From: a virus | Reading direction: 5' to 3' (one strand) | DNA length: 39,809 nt | Virus record (IMG/VR): IMGVR_UViG_3300035034_003563 | Span: 1-39,809 of that record | Part shown: one piece after another, positions 6,875 to 14,471 of the stretch | Layout: each line of letters opens with the position of its first letter | How positions within the stretch are numbered: the stretch's first letter is position 1 | Position numbers and translations under genes: made by a program | Notes under the pieces: generated by a model | Database searches by the model: none | What the model was told of the DNA's origin: nothing | What the model saw: the letters and a program-made list of their open reading frames with translations, nothing else

Positions 6875-8074
6875 ATGGAAAACAACACTGAAGTACAAGA
6901 AGTACAACAAGAAAGACAGCCAACTCAAAATGAGGTAATCGACAATGCGATTAGTAATCTTAGAGAAAACAAATTTAAGACTTACTTTTATTGTCCACCA
7001 ATGAATTCGCCAAGTGGTGGGATTGGGGTAATTTTAAAAGCAGCTAAAAATTTATCAGATGATGGATTTGATGTAGAGATTGTTTATGAACCAAGACAAG
7101 ACCAAAGAGCTTCTTATGAAGCTTCTGCAAAAGCTAAGAAACAAACAGATATTTTTGAGAAGTTCAATCCTAAGTGGGTTGATTTTGACATCTCAAATAT
7201 TTCAATTAGTCCTCTTGGAGATAAAAAAATTAAATTTTCAGATGGAACTGAACAAGATTGTATTCCTCTTAATGTAAGTCCAGAAGATTTCTTAATCATT
7301 CCTGAAGGTTTTCCAGATGTAATGAAGAAAACAATGCAAGTTTCTTGTAAGAGAATTATATTTGCACAAAGCTGGTTTTATGTATTAAATGCAATGCAGC
7401 CAGGAGAAAAGTGGCAACACTTTGGGATTACAGATGTAATTTCAGCATCAGACGCAATTTCTGAATACTTAGTATCAGTTATGCCAGGTCTTAACATTAA
7501 AGATTTTAAACAAGGAATCAATAGAGAATACTTTAAAGTTCCTGAAAAAATGTCGGACAAATTACCAATGGTAGCATTCTCTGCATCAAGAGGTCCAGAA
7601 AACAAACTTAAGACTTATAACATCATCAAGACGTTCTACGCATTCTATCCTCACCTTAAGTGGGTAAGATTCCAAGAACTCGAAGGTATGGATAGAGAGC
7701 AATTTGCTGAGAGATTAGGAAATTGTGCATTCTACTTGTATACAGATGATATTGCAGGATTTGGTACAGCACCACTTGAAGCAATGGCTTGTGGAACTCA
7801 TACTATTGGTTGGGCTTCATTCGGTGGTAAAGAGTATATGAATAACGAAAACGGTTTCTGGTGTAACAATGGTGACATTTTTCAAACTGCAGAAATTCTT
7901 GGAATTGCTATCGACAAATGGTTGAATGGTGATATGGATAATGAAGACATCCAAAAAACATACGAAGACACTCTTAGTAAATACACTACGGAGGGAGAGA
8001 AAGAAAATATTAATAATTTATTAAATCAGTACAAAGATGAAAGAATCAAAGAACTTGAAAGCCTCAAGCAGTAA
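6875..8074 (+). CDS. GT4-like glycosyltransferase
   Basis: A 399-residue protein. The N-terminal region has the GT-B pattern FYCPPMNSPSGGIGVILKAA, in which a Gly-rich loop precedes a helix, as in GT4 enzymes. The C-terminal region contains FGTAPLEAMACGTHTIGWAS, the conserved 'G...PLEAMACG' segment that binds the nucleotide-sugar donor. It is preceded by a charged, Gln-rich 30-residue tail. It should transfer a sugar from a nucleotide-sugar donor to DNA, virion protein or a host surface component; the acceptor cannot be inferred. The downstream GT2-like gene overlaps it by 38 bases, so the two are co-translated. GMD at 344 could supply a deoxysugar donor. A 14-bp inverted repeat just before the ATG suggests control separate from the VWA gene. 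Confidence 0.8.
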   Translation: MENNTEVQEVQQERQPTQNEVIDNAISNLRENKFKTYFYCPPMNSPSGGIGVILKAAKNLSDDGFDVEIVYEPRQDQRASYEASAKAKKQTDIFEKFNPKWVDFDISNISISPLGDKKIKFSDGTEQDCIPLNVSPEDFLIIPEGFPDVMKKTMQVSCKRIIFAQSWFYVLNAMQPGEKWQHFGITDVISASDAISEYLVSVMPGLNIKDFKQGINREYFKVPEKMSDKLPMVAFSASRGPENKLKTYNIIKTFYAFYPHLKWVRFQELEGMDREQFAERLGNCAFYLYTDDIAGFGTAPLEAMACGTHTIGWASFGGKEYMNNENGFWCNNGDIFQTAEILGIAIDKWLNGDMDNEDIQKTYEDTLSKYTTEGEKENINNLLNQYKDERIKELESLKQ

Positions 8075-8990
8075 TATACTTGTAGGGTTATACTTGGACA
8101 AAATCAACCACGAAGGTCAGTTAAACGAATTGTTTTTCGGACTGGCTTCGCAAACTCACGCAGTTGATGTTGTTGTGTTGGATGCTGGATTGTCTGATAA
8201 AGAAGTAGAAATTCTTGCTAAAACAGCAAAAGAAGCTGAAGTAAGAATGGTGAAAACACACCAAGAAGGAGAAGAGCCTGTAGAAGAAGTAATAAAAGCT
8301 GAGAAAAGCGTAAACTTAAGTGTTGTAAAAGCATCTGTAAGTAGCTTTCCAAAAGTGTTTAATGACATATTCAACTTAGCTCTTGAAAACGACTATGAAG
8401 CATTCTCTATTATAGAGTCTGGAGACGCAGTAGGAGCAAATTGGTATAATATTGCCAATGCTTTTATGAATGAAAACGAAGAAATAGGTTTTTTCTTGCC
8501 AATGGTTAAAAACTGGCAAAACGGAGCTCTTTCAGGATTAATGAATGAAGCGTGTTGGGCAGAAGGTATTGCTGAAGAAGCAGGTAAGTTTGATATGAAC
8601 CTACTTTTAAGATATAACTGTGCTAATCCACTTGGAGGCCTTTATAGAGTAAGTGAGCTTGAAGAATACAGCGAAGAGAAAGATGGTAGATTTTTACCAA
8701 TGAAGGAAAGTGTTAAAGTAAGTCACTATTATGAGTTCTTTTTAAGAATGATTTATAATGATGTAAAAATGATGACGGTTCCAAGAATTGGTTACGAATT
8801 TAGAGTGAGAAATTCTCAAGAGTTTAATCATTCATCTTCTAAAATTCCAGGAAACGTTACAACAATTGAACCAGACAAAGGAGGCGTTTCTCCAGCAGAA
8901 ATGGGGTTCTGGATGGACCTTGCCAAAAAAGAATACTTCTTTGACGAAGATAGAAACAAGTCATATGGACAGCAACCAGAAAAAGTATAA
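8037..8990 (+). CDS. GT2-like (GT-A fold) glycosyltransferase, divergent
   Basis: A 317-residue protein. LVGLYLDKINHEGQLNELFFGLASQTHAVDVVVLDAG resembles the first beta-alpha-beta of GT2 enzymes. FSIIESGDAVGANWYNIANAF sits where the metal-binding DxD would be, with SGD in its place. The segment NCANPLGGLYRVSELEEY is reminiscent of the acceptor-side loop. No clear DxD or QxxRW motif is seen, so activity is uncertain. The only ATG giving the full domain is at 8037, inside the upstream gene (38-base overlap), indicating translational coupling with the GT4-like gene. Its last 26 bases overlap the start of the sigma-factor gene. It may cooperate with the GT4 enzyme in building one glycan. Confidence 0.58.
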   Translation: MKESKNLKASSSNILVGLYLDKINHEGQLNELFFGLASQTHAVDVVVLDAGLSDKEVEILAKTAKEAEVRMVKTHQEGEEPVEEVIKAEKSVNLSVVKASVSSFPKVFNDIFNLALENDYEAFSIIESGDAVGANWYNIANAFMNENEEIGFFLPMVKNWQNGALSGLMNEACWAEGIAEEAGKFDMNLLLRYNCANPLGGLYRVSELEEYSEEKDGRFLPMKESVKVSHYYEFFLRMIYNDVKMMTVPRIGYEFRVRNSQEFNHSSSKIPGNVTTIEPDKGGVSPAEMGFWMDLAKKEYFFDEDRNKSYGQQPEKV

Positions 8991-9882
8991 AGACACTCTA
9001 AAGACTATAAAGGTAGCTAAAAAGAGAAAGAAGGAATATTGGACTAAAGAGACTGAAGATGCAGTCAAGGAGTACTTGAAAAACGACTTTAACTATTATC
9101 AATACAAAATTGATAAACACAAAGAAGAGGTTGAGAAAAGTAAAGGAAAGAAAAAAGAGCTAAGTATTGATGAAGACTTTATCTTAATCAACGAATCAAT
9201 GGTTGAACACACAAGTAGACGTGAAATCATTGCTTTGAAAGAAAAGGTTTTCAGAGACAGCATCTATACGCCACTAACGAGGTTGGTCGAAAATATAATT
9301 TTCAGCTTTAAATTATTTAGAGCTGGAGTTGATGTTAAAACTCTTCATAACGATTGCATGTCTTTCGTTTTGGAGAAGTTTTGCAACTTTGACCCAGACC
9401 AGAATACTAAATCTTTTTCTTTTTATGGAACCGTAGCCAAACACTACCTTCAAAACAAAAAGAAGGAAGTGGATAAAGAGACTAAATCTATTCTTGACTA
9501 TGAAAGCCATAGTGAGGAAGTGGAAGAGTTGAGTCAATTTGAAATTGATGAAGAATCCGAATTAGATAGCTCTATGGCTCTGTTTAACTATATTACAGAA
9601 ATCTTTGAAGAAGTAATAGATAAGACTGACATATCTAAAAATGACGCTAAAGTAGCTGAGGCTATTGTGGACATATTTAGAAGTCATGAATTAATGGGCG
9701 TATACTCAAAGAGTGCTATTTATAAACTAATAAAAGAACATACTAATCTTGAGACAAAGGATATTACATATTCTCTCCACAGATTCAAAATTCTTTATAG
9801 ACTTAAAAAGCAGGAGTTTGTTAAAAAGCACAAGGATAAGTATTTTGGTCACGATGATGACATGTTCTTTTTTTCAGAATAG
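8965..9882 (+). CDS. gp55-like late-transcription sigma factor
   Basis: A 305-residue protein whose residues ~100-170 resemble sigma region 2 as found in T4 gp55. A helix LTRLVENIIFSFKLF is followed by a second helix, then NFDPDQNTKSFSFYGTVAKH and QNKKKE. This parallels the gp55 order '...LHNFDETKYKNPHAYITQ...KKE'. The N-terminus is very basic. Residues ~245-290 form a probable helix-turn-helix or winged domain (YSKSAIYKLIKEH), making it longer than T4 gp55 (about 185). It should direct host RNA polymerase to phage late promoters, probably the TATTTATA boxes found in this window. ATG 8965 is preferred over 8866, which would overlap the upstream gene by 125 bases. A 5-base gap leads to a small gene resembling its C-terminal part. 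Confidence 0.72.
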   Translation: MDSNQKKYKDTLKTIKVAKKRKKEYWTKETEDAVKEYLKNDFNYYQYKIDKHKEEVEKSKGKKKELSIDEDFILINESMVEHTSRREIIALKEKVFRDSIYTPLTRLVENIIFSFKLFRAGVDVKTLHNDCMSFVLEKFCNFDPDQNTKSFSFYGTVAKHYLQNKKKEVDKETKSILDYESHSEEVEELSQFEIDEESELDSSMALFNYITEIFEEVIDKTDISKNDAKVAEAIVDIFRSHELMGVYSKSAIYKLIKEHTNLETKDITYSLHRFKILYRLKKQEFVKKHKDKYFGHDDDMFFFSE

Positions 9883-9887
9883 AAATC

Positions 9888-10265
9888 ATGGAAACAGACA
9901 TCAAAAAAGAAGTGTTGTTTATAATACTCGAAGTTCTTTTTCATGATGACAGCATAGGCGTTAATGATAACAATTGTATTCAATTTTATCATTTTTTATT
10001 AGACACATTAGAAAGAGAGGTGTTTGAGATTCCTGCAAAACAGGATGCAGACATCTCTCTTTGTTTTTCTATAATAGAGTTTATGTCAAGTTTTGATTTG
10101 ATTGAAGGCTCTGTCGTTTGGACATACAAAGGGGTTTCTGATTATCTTAAAGACTATGGTGGATTGTCAGACGGAGAATTTCAAGTATCTATTTCTAAAT
10201 TTAGAGACATGTATATTTCTATAAAAAAAAGACTTCTTACTCGATTTTTCATAGATTTTTTTTGA
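9888..10265 (+). CDS. Small protein resembling the C-terminal domain of the adjacent sigma factor
   Basis: A 125-residue acidic protein of unknown family. Residues ~55-120 (FSIIEFMSSFDLIEG...YKGVSDYLKDY...FRDMYISIKKRLLTR) follow the same helix and spacing pattern as the last ~65 residues of the upstream sigma factor (AIVDIFRSHELMGVYSKSAI...HRFKILYRLKKQEF). A duplicated domain acting as an accessory subunit or modulator is possible. It starts 5 bases after the sigma stop and is clearly in the same operon. The similarity is by eye and needs a profile comparison. No other function is suggested. Confidence 0.6.
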   Translation: METDIKKEVLFIILEVLFHDDSIGVNDNNCIQFYHFLLDTLEREVFEIPAKQDADISLCFSIIEFMSSFDLIEGSVVWTYKGVSDYLKDYGGLSDGEFQVSISKFRDMYISIKKRLLTRFFIDFF

Positions 10266-10270
10266 CTTTC

Positions 10271-10278
10271 TATTTATA
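10271..10278 (+). promoter_or_regulatory. TATTTATA late-promoter box
   Basis: TCTATTTATAATTAAAC lies 22 bases before ATG 10301 and begins the baseplate/virion operon 10301-13658. It is one of the clearest copies of the motif. Confidence 0.65.
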
Positions 10279-10300
10279 ATTAAACAAACAAACAATTATC

Positions 10301-10741
10301 ATGGAAGATAACACAAATGACGACTCTACTAAAAAAAGCATGAACCCAACAAGAGAACTATACGAATCTCTTATGTCAGAGGTTTATAAGTATAAGTTGG
10401 AGGAAAGAGAAATGGCTCTGGATAGATATAGAAGGTCTGACGAGCAAATGGATACAGCAGAAAGCTTTATTCTTATGGGAAAGAATGCGATTGCTTTTTT
10501 AAAGCAAGCAGCTGACTCGTCTGATGGAATTGAAAAACTGGCCAAAGAAATCAAGGGCATAGTCTATAAAGAAGACGAAGCATCTGGAGGAGCAGCTTCT
10601 TTTAATGATTCAGACAAAAAGTTAATCATTGACGCAATGAGGGCTGAAGAAAAAGCTAAAAGAGAAGCGGCAGCAGAAGCTAAGAGGCTTAAGGACGAAA
10701 ACTTAAGCGATAACAAAGGCGCAGACGAAGATTACGACTAA
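10301..10741 (+). CDS. Hypothetical coiled-coil protein in virion operon
   Basis: A 146-residue, highly charged protein with no recognised family. Residues ~15-75 are mostly helical (LYESLMSEVYKYKLEER...). Residues ~105-140 are an Ala/Lys/Glu-rich probable coiled coil (MRAEEKAKREAAAEAKR). It is the first gene after a TATTTATA box. Its TAA stop overlaps the ATG of the next gene (TAATG), so it is co-translated with virion proteins. A scaffold, chaperone or minor structural role is possible but only by context. Confidence 0.7.
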   Translation: MEDNTNDDSTKKSMNPTRELYESLMSEVYKYKLEEREMALDRYRRSDEQMDTAESFILMGKNAIAFLKQAADSSDGIEKLAKEIKGIVYKEDEASGGAASFNDSDKKLIIDAMRAEEKAKREAAAEAKRLKDENLSDNKGADEDYD

Positions 10742-12018
10742 TGGCTTTACAGGTTCCAATATCATCCCCTCTTACAGAGGCACAAAATGAGCTAACATCA
10801 AAAATAGGCTCAATGAAGAGTTTATTATCTTCGGATATAGACATAAATTTTAACATCCCAAAAGATAAACAAATATCAGTATTTGACTATCTAATGAAAG
10901 TGTTAAAAGCTCTTGGTATTGACCCAGATTTAATCTTTAATGTTTTTTTAGATAAAGTATTTGATGAAGCTGGAACGTTCTTAGAAGAAAAAGTTCTTAA
11001 TGCAGTAGCGGATTCTATTGGAGAAAAAGGAAGGCAGTTGCCAAACACAATTAATCCATCAGCAACACAAGCTCAAAAAGAAGATTATAAAACTGCAAAC
11101 AGAGCATATCTTGCTGGATTGATACCTCCTACGTTCTTACAAGCCTTAAAACAACTTATAGCTAAGAATCTTACTATAATGATTTTTGGAAAGGGAGACG
11201 CAGCTAATGCGCTTAACCCAGATGCTACAGAAATAAACAGACTTGTTGAGGACGCTATTTGTGGTCAAAATCTATTTAGTGTATCAAGTGACCCAATCGT
11301 ACTTCAAGAAGATGTCGAATTCAATAGAGTAAAGTTAAAGCAACAACTTGAGAAAGGAGAAGTTGTATTTGAAGTTAGTTGTCAGCAAATAAAAATTAAA
11401 CTTCCTGAAGACCCTGGATATATCTTTGGTGAAGGCGGCCAATTTACAAGTAGTGCAACATTGCCTCCAACGCCATCTCAAAGTCTTGGAATATTGGTTC
11501 AGCATGTAAAAAATTCTGGACAAAGAATTAACAACGAAGAAAATTCTAACTCAATAGGAAAAAGTTTCTTTCAAATCCTGATTCAAAAGCTTCTTAACTA
11601 CATCTCTTCTTTGTTGTTTCCTTTTTTAGGTCCAATATTTTCAGCAATATCTGGAGACCCAGCTGCTGCAGGAATAGATAACACAAACATTGCATATAGC
11701 AATTGTGAAATTATGAATTCAGCTGACGGACCAGCAGCAGTAGAACAACAGTCATTCTTAAAAAGTCTTGCCAACGCACTTCTTAAGGAGCTTCTTAGAA
11801 TGCTTCTCGTGTTTGCTGTAAAAGAGTTTAAGAAACTTGTTGCTAATTACTTTGCGAAGACTGCGATAGAAAAGCAAAAAAGAAAAGCAGAAAAAATTAA
11901 ACAGAAATTCGAAATATTCAACAAGCTTGGTCAAGCTGCAGAATTGGCGAGTAAGGCTCAGAAATATGCAGCCGCAGCATCATCTCTTGTTGGAATACTC
12001 GGAAGTATAGAAGCATAA
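10741..12018 (+). CDS. Virion-associated protein, unknown family
   Basis: A 425-residue protein, not recognised. It has helical N- and C-terminal regions and a central region rich in Asn, Ser and Pro. A hydrophobic stretch around residues 285-305 (LLNYISSLLFPFLGPIFSAI) is compatible with a membrane-active or buried helix. Residues ~355-400 are strongly basic and helical (FAVKEFKKLVANYF..., KQKRKAEKIKQKFE), ending in Ala-rich helices. The operon continues with a 138-residue protein, a small coiled coil and the OB-fold baseplate protein, so a baseplate hub or tail-interior role is plausible. Starts at TAATG overlap with the upstream gene. Confidence 0.72.
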   Translation: MALQVPISSPLTEAQNELTSKIGSMKSLLSSDIDINFNIPKDKQISVFDYLMKVLKALGIDPDLIFNVFLDKVFDEAGTFLEEKVLNAVADSIGEKGRQLPNTINPSATQAQKEDYKTANRAYLAGLIPPTFLQALKQLIAKNLTIMIFGKGDAANALNPDATEINRLVEDAICGQNLFSVSSDPIVLQEDVEFNRVKLKQQLEKGEVVFEVSCQQIKIKLPEDPGYIFGEGGQFTSSATLPPTPSQSLGILVQHVKNSGQRINNEENSNSIGKSFFQILIQKLLNYISSLLFPFLGPIFSAISGDPAAAGIDNTNIAYSNCEIMNSADGPAAVEQQSFLKSLANALLKELLRMLLVFAVKEFKKLVANYFAKTAIEKQKRKAEKIKQKFEIFNKLGQAAELASKAQKYAAAASSLVGILGSIEA

Positions 12019-12029
12019 AAAATAATAAC

Positions 12030-12446
12030 ATGGCAATAATACCAATAGACTCAGAATTACAAGTATCGGAAGAAGTGGCGGATTTTCTTCTCTTTTTATT
12101 AAAAGAGGATAGAATTCCAATACCAAAACCAAGTATTCAACAAATACTTCTTGCTAAGACAAGACCTGGATTAAGTTCTGAGATTTTAACAGCATCCATA
12201 ACTTCCAGGTTTGAAGAAGCTGGAATACCGACTGGCCCACTTATCGGTGGCACTCCAAATGTTATGGAAAATTTTGTAAAAATATTTGTAGAAGAATTTG
12301 TAACAGCAATTCAAACAGACATGAGAGTAGACATCGCATCAGATGCTGGAGCAACAGTTCAAGCTTCTGGAGCAAACGCTGGAGGCCCAGTTGTTGCCGT
12401 TGGGGCAACAGTTGTGCCGCATACTGGCGTAGGAATAGCAAGCTAA
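12030..12446 (+). CDS. Small virion-operon protein, unknown
   Basis: A 138-residue protein with a helical first half (DFLLFLLKEDRIPIPKPS) and a Gly/Ala/Val-rich C-terminal third resembling a flexible or beta-rich tail. No family is recognised. It is separated by 11 bases from the upstream gene, and its stop overlaps the next ATG (TAATG). Its position just before the OB-fold baseplate gene suggests a baseplate component. Confidence 0.7.
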   Translation: MAIIPIDSELQVSEEVADFLLFLLKEDRIPIPKPSIQQILLAKTRPGLSSEILTASITSRFEEAGIPTGPLIGGTPNVMENFVKIFVEEFVTAIQTDMRVDIASDAGATVQASGANAGGPVVAVGATVVPHTGVGIAS

Positions 12447-12685
12447 TGGAAGATAAGAAAAAAAATAGAGACGAATTAATGCTTGAATCACAAAATCTTG
12501 CAGATAAACTCAGTGAGAAAAAAAAGGTGATTGAAACAGCTCTTGATGACCTTGATGCTAAGGCAATAAAAGAAGGTGTATCAAGAGAGCATCTTAGTGG
12601 TATGGCTATTATTGAAACTCTTTTTGCTGAGTATGAAGAGATTGAGTTAGAGCAAGAGAAAGTAAATAAAAAAATAAAAGGATAA
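12446..12685 (+). CDS. Small coiled-coil protein
   Basis: A 79-residue protein that is almost entirely charged helix, with a heptad-like pattern (LESQNLADKLSEKKKVIETA, then EYEEIELEQEKVNKKIKG). It begins by TAATG overlap and ends 1 base before the next gene, within a tightly packed baseplate operon. It could be an assembly chaperone for a neighbour; no family is recognised. Confidence 0.68.
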   Translation: MEDKKKNRDELMLESQNLADKLSEKKKVIETALDDLDAKAIKEGVSREHLSGMAIIETLFAEYEEIELEQEKVNKKIKG

Positions 12686-12686
12686 T

Positions 12687-13658
12687 ATGTCAAACAAGTT
12701 AGCAGACTCAATTTTACAAGGCCAAGGCCAATCTGGAGGAGTGGTTTCATCAGGGAATCAAACGGCAAGGTTGGTATACCCAGCTATTGTAACAAACAAT
12801 GAAGACCCATTGGGTATGAAAAGAGTTGTTGCTCGTATAATTTCTCTTGATGATAATGGAAATATAAGTGGCGGAAGAGATAGGGACACACCTACAGAGT
12901 CTCTTCCTTTCTGTGTTCCAATGATACCTTCTCATTTTCACATAGTTCCACTTGTGGATGAAATGATTTATATTATACTTGAAAACCCTGCTGATAATTC
13001 AGCACCAAGATATTACATAGGTTCTCAAATAAACAACCCATTCAAATTAAAGTTTCAAGACTATAAAGAAGCTAACCAAGTATTCAAATATACAGACTTC
13101 AATCTAAATAAGAACCCAGACTCAACCGTTGGTTCTACTCAAGTATTTCCAAGAATTGGAGACATAGCCCTACAAGGTCGTACAGATGCTGATTTAATAT
13201 TGAGACCAAGAGAGGTGTTTATGGTGGCTGGTAAATTCAAAAAAGGAACTACAGAAGTAAATATCGACAATCCTGCAAACTTTCAGCTAATTCAAAAAGA
13301 AAACCCAGAAGAAAACGAGGATGGAGAAAAACTGCTTCAAAAATATTCTCAAGCTAACTTAACAACTTCAAATATAAATATCTATTCTATTTTAGGTAAA
13401 TTCAGAGATGCGGGGATTTCTGGATTTGAAATCAGTGAAGACCTTAAGTCTTTTGGAGACACAGCAAATGCATTGCATCCTTCAGTTTTTGGTGATGAGT
13501 TAGTAAAATTACTTGACCTTATAGTTAGGGTTTTGCTAAACCATATACACACGCCTCAGTTGCCATTGGTCCCATCTCCAGAGTCAGATGAACTATCTGC
13601 ATATACTGTAGAAGGAGACCTTCAGAGAATACTTTCAAATCACGTTAGGATTAATTAA
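12687..13658 (+). CDS. Baseplate OB-fold (gp5 N-terminal-like) protein
   Basis: A 323-residue protein. Residues ~30-115 look like the OB-fold of T4 gp5 and related baseplate/spike proteins: YPAIVTNNEDPLGMKRVVAR, then PFCVPMIPSHFHIVPLVDEM, the pattern of a beta-barrel joining hub and spike. Near the C-terminus LLNHIHTPQLPLVPSP resembles the 'NH-x-H' loop seen in spike proteins. No lysozyme domain and no VgrG-like repeat helix is present, so it is shorter than T4 gp5 (575). It is the last gene of the 10301-13658 operon and probably forms part of the central baseplate or the base of the spike. Confidence 0.62.
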   Translation: MSNKLADSILQGQGQSGGVVSSGNQTARLVYPAIVTNNEDPLGMKRVVARIISLDDNGNISGGRDRDTPTESLPFCVPMIPSHFHIVPLVDEMIYIILENPADNSAPRYYIGSQINNPFKLKFQDYKEANQVFKYTDFNLNKNPDSTVGSTQVFPRIGDIALQGRTDADLILRPREVFMVAGKFKKGTTEVNIDNPANFQLIQKENPEENEDGEKLLQKYSQANLTTSNINIYSILGKFRDAGISGFEISEDLKSFGDTANALHPSVFGDELVKLLDLIVRVLLNHIHTPQLPLVPSPESDELSAYTVEGDLQRILSNHVRIN

Positions 13659-13683
13659 ACTTTAGAATATTGTAAATTTTGCA

Positions 13684-13691
13684 TATATTTG
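13684..13691 (+). promoter_or_regulatory. Bacteroidota-type -7 box (TATATTTG)
   Basis: A perfect TAnnTTTG box lies 48 bases before ATG 13739. The only near TTG (13670-13672) is 11 bases away, too close for a standard -33, so only the -7 element is supported. It may place the zinc-ribbon and amidase genes under host-type rather than late control. Confidence 0.45.
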
Positions 13692-13738
13692 TAATAGAAG
13701 AGATTTGTGAGAGAGAAAGTTGAACGAAATTTATCTTA

Positions 13739-13975
13739 ATGGAAGATAGTGAATATATTAAAAAAAGAAAAAACGAACTTACCAATGAAATTAAAAATTC
13801 AGAGGAAGAACTAAAAGAGCTAAGGAGTGCATGCAAGCATGAGATAGTTAATATTAAAAACACAAACCCAGAACCTGGGTCATCACAATTAAGAAGAGTT
13901 TGTGAATGCTGCGGTGCAGAATTAGGATTCCCTTCTAATGAAGAATTAAAAGAAAACGGATACAAACCAAAGTGA
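13739..13975 (+). CDS. Small zinc-ribbon protein with N-terminal coiled coil
   Basis: A 78-residue protein. Residues 1-32 are a charged helix (KKRKNELTNEIKNSEEELKE). Then Cys-x-His (ACKH) and CECCGAELGF provide a likely zinc-binding site of one Cys/His pair and a CxxC pair, a small zinc-ribbon layout. Four bases separate it from the amidase gene, and both lie behind a host-type -7 box. Function is unknown; nucleic-acid or protein binding is possible. Confidence 0.62.
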   Translation: MEDSEYIKKRKNELTNEIKNSEEELKELRSACKHEIVNIKNTNPEPGSSQLRRVCECCGAELGFPSNEELKENGYKPK

Positions 13976-13979
13976 TACT

Positions 13980-14471
13980 ATGCAGTTAATAAGAGAAATT
14001 GGAGATAGCCTTAAAGATTCAGGAAGTAGAATCTCAACAGCAGAAAGCTGTACAGCAGGCTACATTAGTAGTTTATTAACATCAATCCCTGGTAGCTCAG
14101 ACTATTTTGAAGGCTCATTAGTTGTTTACAGCAATGAGGCTAAGATGAATGTTCTTGGCGTAGAGAAAGAATTAATCGAAGAGCACACAGAAGTCAGCGA
14201 CCAAGTTGTCAGAAGAATGGCAGAAAGAGCAAAAGAGGTCATGAATACCGACTATTCAATTGCCACAACTGGATATGCTGACCCAAAAGGTTATGGTACA
14301 GAGGAAAATCCTCCAGGTACAATATTCATAGCAGTTTCAACTCCGAGCGAAACAGTAGTTAAAAGACTTGAGTTAAATGATAGTAGGAGTAGAAATATTT
14401 ACCTTGCCACAATCGAAGCTATAGACATCCTTCAGGATGCTATTAAAAACCATCAGACCTTAGTACTCTAA
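13980..14471 (+). CDS. pncC: Nicotinamide-nucleotide amidase (CinA C-terminal / PncC domain)
   Basis: A 163-residue stand-alone CinA C-terminal domain of full normal length (about 160). The signature AESCTAGYISSLLTSIPGSS (residues 21-40) includes the nucleophilic Ser23; the family usually has AESCTGG. FEGSLVVYSNEAKMNVLGV, ATTGYADP and NPPGTIFIAVS follow in the expected order. The enzyme deamidates NMN to nicotinate mononucleotide, part of the pyridine-nucleotide cycle that recycles NMN made by NAD-dependent DNA ligase. In a phage it could maintain NAD during infection or act on defence-derived pyridine nucleotides; either is inference. Its 3' end overlaps the convergent fibre-like gene by 29 bases. 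Confidence 0.9.
   Translation: MQLIREIGDSLKDSGSRISTAESCTAGYISSLLTSIPGSSDYFEGSLVVYSNEAKMNVLGVEKELIEEHTEVSDQVVRRMAERAKEVMNTDYSIATTGYADPKGYGTEENPPGTIFIAVSTPSETVVKRLELNDSRSRNIYLATIEAIDILQDAIKNHQTLVL

Noticed and set aside
12262-12768. 168-codon minus-strand open frame opposite the small baseplate genes
   Set aside because: It spans three plus-strand genes with clear coupling and is Ser/Leu/Phe-rich low complexity, as expected for an antisense shadow.
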